The notes: a model not told the origin generated them from the letters alone. DNA of 64,000 nucleotides from Psococerastis gibbosa (GCA_963971405.1 OZ020484.1:29286770-29350769), one strand, 5' to 3'; counted from the stretch's first letter, positions 34,405 to 45,500 are shown. Program-made: numbers and translations.

Positions 34405-35661
34405 ACAAAGTCGATTTTGAAATATTGCTAAAAAAGCTCCGTAGGTTTGGTTTCTCGGAAAACCTAATAAAAGTTTTTAGGTCTTATCTATGCGGTAGAG
34501 TACAAAGAGTTGTATTGAAGGTCAACTGTCAAGGGAGTTTAGTGTGAACTCTTCGGTACCACAGGGTTCAAAAATAGGTCCACTTTTATTTTTAATTATG
34601 ATAAACGATCTCCCGGATGTCATTAAGCATTGTGAATGTCTTTTGTTTGCTGATGATTTTAAGTTATGTAGGGAAATACTAACTGTGATTGACTGCTATC
34701 TTGTACAAAGTGATGTAGAAAATCTAGTAACATGGTGTAAAGAAAACAAGTTGGAATTGAATATTAGCAAATGCTCGGTTGTGACTTACACACTTAAAAT
34801 TGAATTTATATATGTAATCTGTATAATATTAATGGGCATAACCTATCTAGGAATTACCTTATAAATGATCTGGGTGTTATATTCGATACTAAGCTATCTT
34901 TTGAAAGTCACATACATAAGAAAGTTAATGAAGCCTTACGTGTGTTAGGTTTCATTAAAAGGAGCTCAGTACACTTCAAAAACATTGCAACTGTAAAAAA
35001 ACTTTATTGCACTTTAACTAGGCCAAAGCTAGAATATTGCAGTATCGTATGGAATCCTTATCACATGAATAAAATTAGACACATTGAAAAGGTACAAAAA
35101 AAGGTTTTGAAATATTGTGTACAAAAGTTTGAAGGTATTGACCCAACAATGCTGTCATATAAACCGCTACTAGGTAAGTACAATTTAATGTCATTAGAGG
35201 ACAGAAGAGAATTCCTGGACCTAATGTATATATATAAAGTTATGAATAACATTGAACATAACGGTTTTTTTATAAATCGGTTGTATTTTTATGCCTCAAC
35301 AGTAGTAACTAGATCTAGACCCCTTTTCTTTCAAACCACCTAGCCGGGTGGACATTACCTTTCATTCCACTGTAACCAGAATTACAACTCTGCTCAACAA
35401 ACACTCACACTTAGACCCATTTTTTGATAAATTAACAGTCTATAGAAGAAAGTTTCTTAATGTCTTTGCTAGAAATTGCCTCTTTATAGGTATTTGTTTT
35501 AATACCATTGCGTCAGCATTGAATTTATTGTTTCTATTAGTTAAGTTATATTCCACTCTCAGAAGAATTTTATGTTATTATTAATTTAGATTATTGTACA
35601 ATGTATATAGTGAACAATTTTTTTGTACAATTAAAAACTTATTCTATTCTATTCTATTCTA
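34405..35661 (+). mobile_element. CR1/Jockey-like LINE, 5'-truncated reverse transcriptase
   Basis: Successive frames give the RT fingers and palm (VDFEILLKKLRRFGF, SVPQGSKIGPLLFLIMINDL, then the catalytic box LLFADDFKL with FADD), the thumb (LGVIFDTKLSFESHIHKKVN) and the C-terminal part (ALRVLGFIKRSS, TLTRPKLEYCSIVWNP). The endonuclease and ORF1 are absent. Frame changes near 34530 and 34860 and a stop near 35341 show it is dead. It ends with a TTCTA pentamer repeat near 35640-35660, a common LINE tail. The sense strand is the same as the cuticle array, which starts 1 kb downstream. Confidence 0.9.
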
Positions 35662-36460
35662 AAAAATGAATTTCCTGAAATTACTTGAATACCGCGGCAG
35701 TAGGCTTGTAATATGGAATATCAGCATTTGTAGCTCCATTTCGTCTTTGCCTTGCATTGTATAACTCGCTAAATCATGTAAATCATTGTTGCGTCTAAAG
35801 TCTGCACAACAAACAAAAATACAGGATCAGAGAAAAGGGGCGCGACAAACAGCCGCCACGTTACGAAGCCTACGACAACCCCCCCCCCCCCCAAGCAGTT
35901 TAAAAAAAGGTATAGCTTATAATGTATAAAAACAGTCTTTTTTTAAATTTGGGTAGGCGATAGCTCAGCATATCTAACAATACTCACATGCATAAAAATA
36001 ATTAAGGAAATGGGAAGTTTTATTTAGCTGAAAAGTATATTTAATTTAAAATAAATTGAAAAAAAATCAGCTTTTGCAAGGATTATATACAATTTTATAC
36101 ATATTATGTACACAGCAGAATCAGAATTTTTTTTTTTTAAACTATTGTATCTGTCTGAACCGGTATTGATTTAAGTAAGTAATAAAAAATGTAGGTAATG
36201 TTATTCTTTTACAATTGCATAACCATATGTATAATATAAGTAACACATCTTAGTTATTTAATACTCATATGAATTAAACTTAGCATCACTTGTGTAGTAA
36301 ATAAAAAGAAAGTGATTTATTTTATGGTGCAACATTTCCGCTGAATATGGTAATGTGGGCAATGGAATCAAATCACAGCGAGATTTGTTGACGAGAACAG
36401 AATAGTTCCCAGCACTACTAGCCGGGTAATCTGCGGGAGGCGGATGCTCATTTAAATCAT
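35662..36460. other. Spacer upstream of the cuticle array
   Basis: A+T-rich, with a 15-base C-run near 35879. No gene. Confidence 0.45.
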
Positions 36461-36584
36461 CCAGCCAGGTGCCGCGTGATGGGCGAATCCGTGGCGGCAC
36501 GCGCAAAACCACCGCCAACTCGGCCTTCTTAAGATGGGGCACGACCGCGCATTTTTCGAAGCAGGAATCAGAGGGGAGCCAAGA

Positions 36585-36700
36585 GTCACGGTCAAGGCGA
36601 CTAAGGGGTAGGGATGGAAGTGCCCAGCTTGCAACATATCTACGGAATAAACTTCGCCTAGTATATAAGCTTGCTCAAGGCGGGGCACACTACAGTTCAT
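36585..36700 (+). promoter_or_regulatory. Promoter of array gene 1
   Basis: TATATAAG at 36662-36669 sits 53 bases before the start codon. An initiator-like CTACAGTTC lies about 30 bases after the TATA box. At 36585-36598 GTCACGGTCAAGG, followed by AGGGGTAGGG, is shared with the other array promoters. GGTCAAGG resembles the monomeric site of FTZ-F1-type nuclear receptors (YCAAGGYCR), which are known to drive cuticle genes in insects; binding here is inference. Confidence 0.75.
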
Positions 36701-36721
36701 TCACAAGTGTCAGACAAGAAC

Positions 36722-37765
36722 ATGGCTTTCAAGGTACGGTGATAAGTGCATAGTGATTTATACTAGTGTTCAGTGCCTAATTTGGATTACCTCTTTTTGG
36801 ATTTACCTGCTATCAACAATCAACTGGAGTAATCCACACCCCAATATGGAACGCTCGTCAGCGATGGAAATTAACAGTCGGATATTAAGTATAGCAACAG
36901 TATGTTTGTTACTGCAGCTCCAAGCTCCAGCTTTTCATTTTCTGACGGGCGTTTCCATTCCAGTAGGGCACAGTAAGTAATTAATTCTTTATTTCAATCA
37001 ATACTAAAAGTAGCTTATATGTTGCAGATTGCAGTCTTTGCAGCCCTCGTGGCAGTTGCTAGCGCAGGAGTCATCTCTCCTTACGGTTACGCCGCACCAG
37101 TCGCAAAGGTAGCATACCCTGCACCCGTAGCTACCTATGCTCATGCCGCTCCTGTAGCCACATACGCTCATGCTGCTCCTGTGGCCACTTACGCTCATGC
37201 TCCCGTTGCTACCTATGCTGCTCATGCCGCCCCCGTGGCCACCTATGCTCATGGTGCTCCCGTAGCCACCTACGCTCACGCCCCAGTCCTCGCTAAGACT
37301 GTTGCCGCTGTTGACACCGACTACGATCCCAACCCCGCATACAGCTACTCCTACGATGTTCAGGATGCCCTCACCGGAGACAGCAAGAACCAGCAGGAAA
37401 CCCGTCAAGGAGATGTTGTCCAGGGCTCTTACTCTCTAGTTGAACCCGACGGCACCCGACGCACCGTTGAATACACCGCTGATCCCCACAATGGATTCAA
37501 CGCTGTTGTCCACCGTGAACCCGCTCATGTTAAGGCTGTTGTTGCCCACGCCGCTCCCGTTGCCACCTATGCTGCCCATGCCCCAGTCGTTGCTCATGCC
37601 GCCCCTGTGGCCTATGCCAGCCATGCTGCCCCTCTTTCTTACGCTAAGTACGCTGCTCCCGTAGCCACCTATGCTGCCCATGCCCCCGTCGCCACTTACT
37701 CTCACGCTGCCCCTGCCATCTCCTACGCCAGCCACGCTGCCCCAGCTTACGCTTACCATCATTAA
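36722..37765 (+). CDS. RR-2 cuticular protein, array gene 1
   Basis: A secreted, chitin-binding cuticle protein. Exons are 36722-36733 (MAFK) and 37028-37765. The donor is AAG/GTACGGTGA, the acceptor TTGCAG/ATT, and the intron is 294 bp in phase 0. The protein has 249 residues, the longest of the array. Residues 1-17 are the signal peptide ([13 protein letters not shown]). Residues 18-97 hold about eight Ala-Pro-Val-Ala-Thr-Tyr-Ala-His units. Residues 99-168 are the RR-2 core: [63 protein letters not shown]. Residues 170-249 are more Ala/His/Val repeats ending in AYAYHH. An in-frame ATG at 37019 exists but lies in the acceptor region and would bypass exon 1. Codons favour C or T at third positions. 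The extra N-terminal units look like local repeat expansion. Confidence 0.96.
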
Positions 37766-37840
37766 GCCCACCGAGCAGAGCGTCAATTTAGAATAGACTT
37801 TGTTAATGCCATGTCCAAAGTCGAAGGTACCTTGCGAGAC

Positions 37841-37933
37841 ACCCTTTCTCCAGTCATAAGAAAGGGTTTGCCACGTTAAGACCTTTGTTATACCATTCAG
37901 TATTCATTGTTGTATATACATGTGTGAAATAAA
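37841..37933 (+). promoter_or_regulatory. 3' UTR hairpin and poly(A) signal, array gene 1
   Basis: ACCCTTTCT (37841-37849) pairs with AGAAAGGGT (37859-37867) across a 9-base loop, giving a perfect 9-bp stem. AATAAA follows at 37928-37933, and a GT-rich TTGGTTGATATTATTG at about 37950 may be the downstream element. The same order occurs in most other array units. Confidence 0.75.
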
Positions 37934-38043
37934 CGAATTTTTTATAAAATTGGTTGATATTATTGTGTGAATAGTATTAGGCAGCAGTGCATGAGCACCA
38001 TTTAATTTTCCATTCATGGTACTTTATCTGAGCTACATGCCAA

Positions 38044-38334
38044 ATGGCCGGCCACTATACCAAGTTGAATCCAGCGGACCAGAGCAGGTTCAAAGCTGCC
38101 GATAACTTGGTCGTGTGCACAGTGCCGGTAGGGAAACATGGTGGACTTGTCCTGGTCAACTCCGAACTAATCGTGAGACTTCAATGTGTTTCCCAAGTGG
38201 TTCGGAATCCACTATAATCAGGAGGTCCACTGTTCTATGGGCTGGCGTAGGACAGTCAAGTCGGGGTCGCTCTATGGGCCCAAATATGAGGCCTAAGTCG
38301 TTATTAACCCGACGAACACTACTACCTCTACTAC
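38044..38334 (+). repeat. R6 repeat, copy 2
   Basis: Nearly identical to 19825-20118 from CCATACCAAGTTGAA-like sequence to ACCCGACGAACACTAC. The close match suggests recent spread. Confidence 0.75.
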
Positions 38335-38866
38335 ATGTACAATGACAAATCGGGACAGTCGATTACAAGACAAGGAAATACTGTATGGAAACCTAATCTA
38401 AGCCCTAGAAGGTCCTAACTACAGCCATTTGGTTGCAGCTAGGGCACTACTCCTTCCCATGTTATCTAGCTCAGATTGGCGAACGTTAGTTAATAGCCTA
38501 AATCTGAGTGTGGAGAGCAGGGCACCACAGCCCCCCAGACCACATCACATTAGAGTGGCCGCACTACAGCCAATGGAGGGAAGAACAAGTCACCCTGCTG
38601 CAGACCGAGGGCATAAACAGCCTTTTTCATACATCGACTTACTTTAGGAACTGGACAGGGAAGTCCTAACAGCGAAAGGCTTTGATAAGATCGGTCAAAA
38701 ATCGGTAGAAAAGTAGGCAAACTATTTTAGACGTGTGCAACCTTGTTGTCCAGTTTGCTCCTGTCAGCAGTTTTGCCTACCAAATTTGTCTAAACAAGTG
38801 TAACCAATAGAATTGAAATGGCTGTATTTTCGTAAGCCCCAATTATAAATTCAAAATAAAGAGCCA

Positions 38867-38923
38867 GGGCTGATGGGCCGTGGGCGAAATGAAAGTGAAA
38901 GTTCGACCACGGCCCATCAGCCC
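38867..38923. other. Perfect 17-bp inverted repeat (hairpin)
   Basis: GGGCTGATGGGCCGTGG at 38867-38883 and CCACGGCCCATCAGCCC at 38907-38923 are exact inverses. Inside, CGAA and TTCG extend the stem past one G/A mismatch. G+C-rich arms in an A+T-rich spacer. Function unknown; could be the end of an element or an RNA structure. Confidence 0.8.
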
Positions 38924-39289
38924 GGATTCTATTGGTTCTTCATTCGACTCCGGCGGTGAAAGCCTTTGCAGTTACAATAAATTTAAAAAAAATAAACTTA
39001 GTGAAGAAAATCATCCGGTTAACTTATTGTCAACAATAAGTTTGCTACAGCTGAACATTTTCCAGAGGCCCATAAAAATATTTCCCAACGCTTACCAATT
39101 ACATCGGTAAATGGTTATATAAGGCATTTTTATTTTCCAAAAAAAAAAAAGTAGTGACTATACTATAGAATAGTACATACTCGAGTGCCGCATTAATGTT
39201 ATGTATGTTGTGGAGGATAACTAGAATAACGAACCAGTGCGAGTGAACCCATACATTCTTTCAGAGGCGTGAAGTATTAGAATAATGGC

Positions 39290-39570
39290 GGGGGCAAAAC
39301 TAAGTAGACCTTATGACGTCATCAGTCAGGATAAGGAAAAATTGAAAATATAAGAGAAAAATAGTAGGGTTTTACGCAATTTAATAGTAGTAAAGAATAG
39401 CTGTAGATTTTACAAAGCTAACAAAGAAATGCTTATATTCATATTGCTGCAAAGAGGCCCGGGAGTCTCCATGAACCACGTCTTACAACGCTCGAGGCTG
39501 CGGGAGGGGCTTCCCCAAAAGGAGCTGGGGGCAAAGCCCCCCAAATGGAACGGGGGGAGGGGAAAGATGG
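39290..39570 (+). repeat. Dispersed repeat with CCCCGGGG blocks, copy 2
   Basis: GGGTTTTACGCAATTTAATA, ATTGCTGCAAAGAGGCCCGG and GGGGGCAAAGCCCCCC link it to 47270-47570 and, inverted, 3340-3600. Confidence 0.5.
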
Positions 39571-39601
39571 ACCGTCCCCCCCCCCAACTTTACACCCTGC
39601 A

Positions 39602-39936
39602 TGCTTTCCTATTTACCAATTAGAATAGGTACTGCGGTAGTTCTTTGGTAAATAATTGGGTTAGGGTTAAAAACGAGCTTCCCTATCCCAAAGCACTGAA
39701 TTGATCGGTGGGAAGATTGCATAGCCATGAATTGGGAGACCAATACATAATTTCTTCAAAAATAATAATTTTTTGTTGAAAACCAAGCCAACTCACAAAA
39801 AAGTGTTTTGGCCAGACGGACATTTCGTAGAAAACACTTTTGTGAAATCGTGGTACCTCAAAACGTGTAAATCCACCGAAATCCCGAAATGGAAAATATC
39901 GGCCATCACAAAACTTTCCTTATAAATAGGTAAGCA
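39602..39936. mobile_element. Family X short, internally deleted copy (335 bp)
   Basis: TGCTTTCCTATTTA at the left and TAAATAGGTAAGCA at the right are the subterminal inverted repeats. GTGTAAATCC and CCATCACAAAACTTTCCTTA mark the right-end module. Most of the middle is missing. Confidence 0.7.
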
Positions 39937-39939
39937 AAA

Positions 39940-41560
39940 ATTAAAATCTGAGGTTCTGGAGTTCCACAAAGGCGCGTGAAGAACCTCACATTTTCTCAGT
40001 TTACGCATTTCTAAAGCAATTTCATTTCTAGGTATCTTTGCAAAGGGGTGTTGTGCTAAAAAGGCAAGGTTAAGGCATTACATAGATAATCTTTGGAGAT
40101 TGTGCTGAACATAAATTTTTTGTATCTTATTCTTACGCTATTATACGATGCGGAAATTCGTTTCTCCAAGTTCAGCACAAGAGAAAGCCTCACGTGAATA
40201 ATTACTATAGTAGTAATGAATAACTGCGAAATGGGCGTTGCTTGATAAAATCAAAGAAAGGTAATATACAATAATAATATAAGAGAAACAACCAAAATTT
40301 TTTGTATCGTACTAGTATGTTTTAGATTATTGACAGACGGAAAATTTTGAAGGTATGGAAGCAAGAAGACTGCGAAACAGAGATAAACAGATTCATAACG
40401 AAACATTTAGTTGACCAAGAACCCAGAAGAGCAATGGTAACAGGACCATACAAAATTTAACAAAAAACCTCAAAACTCAGGATTTTAATAGCCAAATCAT
40501 AGAGCCAATTGACAATTGATTCGAAATTTGTCCCAAACTTTATACTTAGTTCAGTTATATTTAATGAAAAAAAAAACTGAAGATAGATTTTCCGCCAATC
40601 TGCCGTCCTTCAAACTTCTGGCATGGTAATTATTGAGCAACAAGCTTACACTCAAAGGTAAAATTGATTTGCCTCTTTGCTCTAAAACCAATTTCTTTAC
40701 TAAAGCGCTGATTTCATCCCCCTCTGTATAGGGAAAAACAAGAATTAATTACAGTTATTTTGAATCAGCCAAGTAATAATCGCTTTATTTTAACTTACTA
40801 TATCATATATATATTTCGGTCCTATGGGTCCACACCGTGGCCTGGGACTGCGTCCAACCATACTACTACTACTATATCAGGATCGAGTTTTTGGCATGGA
40901 AAATTCCTTCAGCTTCTTCGAGGCAAACCAATCAGATTTCTGTAATATTTCATTATAAGATGGTAGATAGATTGTAGTCTACCCATAGGCGGGACATCAG
41001 AGAAAGTAAGATATGAAAAATCGGGATTCGAACCAGAATTTGTTCCAAGATCTAAAAATGTTAATTATGAGAACTTCTTAAAGAGACACTTTTAGTATTT
41101 AGCTAAACAACTGCAGACAGATAACACTTTTCACTCTTTTCTAAGTTTGTGGCGGCTGCTATTATAAAATTGACGGGATTTAATATACATAATACTTAAA
41201 ACTTATAGTAATTGAGCACCACATTTATATTAATTAATTAAGTTTGTTGCTCCAACAACGCCGAATCATGAACTTAATCCATCCACGTTTAATCACTAAA
41301 ACAATACGGTCTGAAAACAGGAAGATTCGAAATCGCGCATCCCTAAACTGTAGCAATGTGTCCACCACGATGATTTCGCTTTACGAAGTAGCGAAGCTGT
41401 CACAGACTAACAACGTTATACATACGTTACATCATCGGAGTAATGTCCAAATTTTCAAATATCAGGATCTATTGTTTGCTCAAGCCGAAATATACAAGAC
41501 GGCTGTTTTAATATTTTATATAGTGCGATCGCGAAAAAAAAACATCCCAACAACATTTTC
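39940..41560. other. Intergenic, no gene recognised
   Basis: A+T-rich spacer between array genes 1 and 2. The frame 41244-41603 overlaps the conserved upstream block of gene 2 and has no domain. A B-box-like GGATTCGAACC at about 41033 may be a SINE scrap. Confidence 0.4.
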
Positions 41561-41562
41561 CA

Positions 41563-41790
41563 CAAGTCACACGTTGAGACATTGTAATTGCAGGTATGCA
41601 TGAGGCCATACTTGGCAGTTGTAGGTCTGATTCATTACTGGCCCGCATTTTTGCATTGGAAGAATCAGTGGGGACCGCAAAGTCACGGTCAAGGTGGGAA
41701 AGGGGTAGGGATACAAGTCCAGTAAGGAACATATTACAAACTACTCGTAGTATATAAGCTTGCTCAAGGCGGGACACAGTACAGTACATT
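41563..41790 (+). promoter_or_regulatory. Promoter block of array gene 2
   Basis: The conserved block starts CACAAGTCACACGTTGAGAC and includes TGGCCCGCATTTTTGCATTG, AAGTCACGGTCAAGGTGGGA (41680-41699), AGGGGTAGGGATACAAGTCC and ACAAACTACTCG. TATATAAG lies at 41751-41758. Initiator-like ACAGTACAGTACATTC begins about 27 bases later. Confidence 0.78.
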
Positions 41791-41811
41791 CTCAAGTGTC
41801 CGTCAATCATC

Positions 41812-42713
41812 ATGACATTCAAGGTACGGTGAACAGTGCAAAGTTATTCTCGGGGTTTCAGCGCCCTAGCTTCATTCTGAACTAAGGGAGGCTTCGAAAA
41901 AACTGTCCTATATTTTATGCAATGAAATGGCAGCAGTCCATGACTTAAAAGCCCACTGGAAAGCTTATTTGAGTGTGCCCCAACTTAGTGTGCAACACAA
42001 CATTGAATTGTATAAATAAATAATCTCACTTTGTATATTTTCAGATTGCAGTCTTTTCCGCCCTCGTGGCCGTCGCTAGCGCAGGTATTGTCTCCCCCCT
42101 GAATTACGCAGCTCCCGTAGCTACCTACGCTCATGCTCCTGTAGCCACCTACGCCCATGCCGCCCCCGCAGCCACCTACGCTCACGCCCCAGTCCTCGCT
42201 AAGACTGTTGCCGCTGTTGACACCGACTACGATCCCAACCCCGCCTACAGCTACGCCTACGATGTTCAGGATGCCCTCACCGGAGACAGCAAGAACCAGC
42301 AGGAAACCCGTCAAGGAGATGTTGTCCAGGGCTCATACTCTCTGGTTGAACCCGATGGCACCCGTCGCACCGTCGAGTACACCGCTGACCCCCACAATGG
42401 ATTCAACGCTGTTGTCCACCGTGAACCCGCTCATGTTAAGGCTGTTGTTGCCCACGCCGCCCCTGTCGTAGCTAAGTACGCGGCTCCTGTAGCCACCTAT
42501 GCTGCCCATGCCCCAGTCGTTGCTCACGCCGCCCCTCTGGCCTATGCCAGCCATGCTGCTCCCCTTTCTTACGCTAAGTACGCTGCTCCCGTAGCCACCT
42601 ATGCTGCCCATGCCCCAGTTGTAGCACACGCCCCCGTCGCCACCTACTCTCATGCAGCCCCTGCTATCTCCTACGCCAGCCACGCTGCCCCAGCTTACGC
42701 TTACCATCATTAA
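41812..42713 (+). CDS. RR-2 cuticular protein, array gene 2
   Basis: Exons are 41812-41823 (MTFK; the only array copy with Thr at position 2) and 42045-42713. Intron 221 bp, phase 0, acceptor TTTTCAG. The protein has 226 residues. Signal peptide 1-17. Residues 18-60 carry three Ala-Thr-Tyr-Ala-His units. RR-2 core at about 62-132 with [16 protein letters not shown] and [11 protein letters not shown]. The C-terminal 95 residues are Ala/Val/His/Tyr-rich and include two [20 protein letters not shown] blocks before AYAYHH. Exon 2 downstream of about 42185 is almost identical to that of array gene 4 (50026), including silent sites, while promoters, introns and 3' UTRs differ. This is best explained by recent gene conversion. 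Expected role: chitin-binding cuticle component, secreted by epidermis. Confidence 0.96.
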
Positions 42714-42790
42714 GCCCACCGAGGAGAGCGTTAATTTCGAATAGACTTTGTTAATGTCATGTCCAAAGTCGAAGGTTTCCTGCGAGACAA

Positions 42791-42881
42791 CCTTTCTCCA
42801 GTCATAAGAAAGGGTTGGCCACGTAAAGGCCTTTGTTATACCATTCAGTATTCATTGTTGTATATACAAGTGTGAAATAAA
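42791..42881 (+). promoter_or_regulatory. 3' UTR hairpin and poly(A) signal, array gene 2
   Basis: CCTTTCT (42791-42797) pairs with AGAAAGG (42807-42813) over loop CCAGTCATA, the same loop as gene 1. The outer pair is lost. AATAAA at 42876-42881, followed by TTGGTTGATATTATTGT. Confidence 0.72.
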
Positions 42882-42949
42882 CGGAGATTTTACCAAATTG
42901 GTTGATATTATTGTACTAATAGTACTACAATATATAATAGGCAACAGTG

Positions 42950-44040
42950 CAATAGCACTATTCAATTTTCCGTACATTGTTCAATAATACTTCATCTAAG
43001 TTACATGTTAAAAAATAGCAAATGAGATCAATAGACTACAAGGGATGAAAATACTGCATGGAAAATGGTAGTAAACTTACGTATTGTAGTAGGAGAAAAT
43101 CAATTAAAAATTGCCAAAACGCTTCGCAATTGCACACATATTCATCTAATTAATTTGTAATATATACTAACATCGAGAATATATAGGTACAGTACACTCA
43201 TTAATTCTAACGTAAAAGTGCAAATCGTCAAACAAGTCATGGAGTCAGAATAGAGGTAGAAATTGAATAGGCGAATACCAGAATCCAAAACGAGTATTTA
43301 ATAATATGTGATAGAAGATGTGAATAGAAGATGTTAAAATATTGTAGCATCACACTGTTGTACATGTGTGTTGTTGAGGATAACTAGCATAGATACAGAA
43401 ACAAATTGGATCGAAGGTTCTGGGGTACAAACATTTCTGACCATTCTTTGATGGAGCACTAGGAGATTACAATCAGTTCAACCGATTTTTTTTTTTTTTT
43501 TTTTTAATAAGAAATGATGTCTTATGTTAAATAAGTGTGTTGAAAAGGCGGGGTTGGTTATTACTCGTATAGTAAAATCTAAAACGAAACGATGTCTCCT
43601 AATTTAGCAGCTGGCGAATAAGCTCATTCAACATTTTTGAGTACCTAAAACATTGTTCGCGTGGAAGGGAACACGTTATTTTAAAAGAAGAGACCATGAT
43701 TGACCATTGTGTCTTTACTTATTCAAGGTCAATGGCTTTAGCCTACAATAAGTAAAGACGCTCCGGTCCAAATTTCTTATTACTGCAGACCTTTCGTCAG
43801 AGAATAGCCTTAGAAATAATTCTGCGCAGTCAGCAGTCAGCACAAAACTAGAATATCTCAATGGAATAACTACGAGTATTGAATGGCTTCGAAATGGGTT
43901 AACATGCTAAAACAAACATGGGGATGTAATGTAACATGCGCGCTGCTACAAGAGAAAACCAAAAATTATGGATCCAATGTTTAGTTTATGAATCTCAAGT
44001 TCTAGATTATTGACACAGAGGTAGGTACTATGAAAATCGG
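42950..44040. other. Intergenic, no gene recognised
   Basis: A+T-rich with a T-run near 43482-43505. No gene or shared repeat seen. Confidence 0.45.
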
Positions 44041-44041
44041 A

Positions 44042-44270
44042 AATACAATAGGCATAGTCCACGCAAAATGAGAAAAGTATGGACATGGAATGTTTTAATC
44101 CTGTGAAACACTGTAAAAATATTCTTTGCACCATTTTGTGTTACCTTGTTGCATTGGTTGCAAGGCATAACAAAAATTGTGCAAAGAATATTTTTACAGT
44201 GTTGCACAGGATCAAAACATTCCATGTCCATACTTTTCTCATTTTGGGTGGACTATGCCTACTGTATTCT
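44042..44270. mobile_element. Foldback element with ~105-bp arms
   Basis: AGGCATAGTCCACGCAAAAT, GAGAAAAGTATGGACATGGA and ACACTGTAAAAATATTCTTT in the left arm return inverted in the right arm (ACAGTGTTGCACAGG then TCCATGTCCATAC). Only a short centre near 44150 is unpaired. The mirrored open frames on both strands are a by-product of the palindrome. Confidence 0.85.
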
Positions 44271-44346
44271 GTATAACCTTTTTCACGATTTTAATTATAA
44301 TGCTTCACCAGACCCTGGAGCCTTTTTATACAATAGAACTAAAATT

Positions 44347-44761
44347 CATTAAGAGGACATGCTACGTAGAAAATGAGCACCCCAAAATTTGTTGTTTTTA
44401 TTGACTTTTTATTTTTTTATTTAATTAACAAAGCAAGTCATTAAGGATTCGGCTCATGGAAGTTGTAGAAGACTACTTCATGCATCATAAAATAGGAAAA
44501 ATTAAATTTTTGGTACCTTAGTTCTTCCATAAATACCAGAACAGACAGGACAGGACTAAAATTTCGCGTATTCTGGGATTTTTGGATGAACTACAAAACC
44601 GAAAAGTAAAAATACTATATAATATATAATATGATGCACGGAGTAGTCTTCTACAACTTACATAAGCCAAATTTTTAATAACTTGCTGAGTTAATTAAAT
44701 AAAAAATGAAAAGTATTTCATTTTGGGGTGCCAATTTTCTACGTGACATATCCTCTTAATG
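44347..44761. mobile_element. Foldback TIR element (415 bp)
   Basis: CATTAAGAGGACATGCTACG at the left and CGTGACATATCCTCTTAATG at the right are inverted, as are GTAGAAAATGAGCACCCCA and GAAGTTGTAGAAGACTACTT further in. TTAA sits at both ends; if it is the duplication this would suggest a piggyBac-type source, but it may be part of the TIR. Lies 77 bp from another foldback element. Confidence 0.8.
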
Positions 44762-45287
44762 CCCCGCGATCCATAAAGCACTGTAAAATGGGCATTTGAT
44801 CGAACTTCGTATCAACTATTGAACTTAAATTAGCAATAAACATACTTTGACATATTTCCCACTTCCTAAACAATCCACGGAACATTTTTTAATGCAATTG
44901 AATTACTGTTATAAGCAGTTATTGTAAACAAAAATTGTCGAAACATTTAGCTTTGACTGTAGTTTACATTCAAAACTGTATTGAGTACTAATTTTTAAAC
45001 GTCAAATGACTAAAGCAGCATGGATGATCCGAGTGACGGGTTGATGCTGTGATTCATGTGAATAGTAAAATTATTTTTGTTCTATATTTGTCGAGTGTCG
45101 GCCATGATATTCTTTGTAGATCAAAGGACCTGCTGGCCCTCTGGTTTCAGTAACCATGAAACGCCACTGCAAATATTGTACAATTGACTGAAAACCACAC
45201 CTCTGATAAAAGGTAAAGCCTTGTGTGGCCCAACCCCGTCCCAAAATACTGCGCAATGCATTAAAATTAATTTGCAACAAAAATATT

Positions 45288-45500
45288 CACAAGTCACACG
45301 TCGAGACATTGTAGTTATGCAAGAGGCTGGTTTCAGGTTGGTATCATAACTGGCCCGCATTTTTGCATTGGAAGCATCATTGGGGACAGCAAAGTCACGG
45401 TCAAGGCGGGAAAGGGGTAGGGATACAAGTCCAGTTAGTAACTTATAACAAACTACTCGTAGTATATAAGCATGCTCAAGGCGGGGCACAGTACAGTACA
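45288..45500 (+). promoter_or_regulatory. Promoter block of array gene 3
   Basis: CACAAGTCACACGTCGAGAC, CTGGCCCGCATTTTTGCATT, AAAGTCACGGTCAAGGCGGG (45391-45410), AGGGGTAGGGATACAAGTCC and TATATAAG (45463-45470). Initiator-like ACAGTACAGTACATTC about 20 bases after the TATA box. Confidence 0.78.

Noticed and set aside
36753-36980. Frame in the intron of array gene 1 as a separate gene
   Set aside because: Cannot splice in frame to exon 2 and has no other exon in view; kept only as a low-interest finding.
42157-42471. Pro/Thr/Leu-rich frame in the +1 register of exon 2 (also 45889-46332, 50465-50728, 58478-58813, 62247-62558)
   Set aside because: Out-of-frame reading of the cuticle exon; low complexity and no independent start context.
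44028-44276. Matching short frames on both strands with similar peptides
   Set aside because: By-product of a palindromic foldback element.
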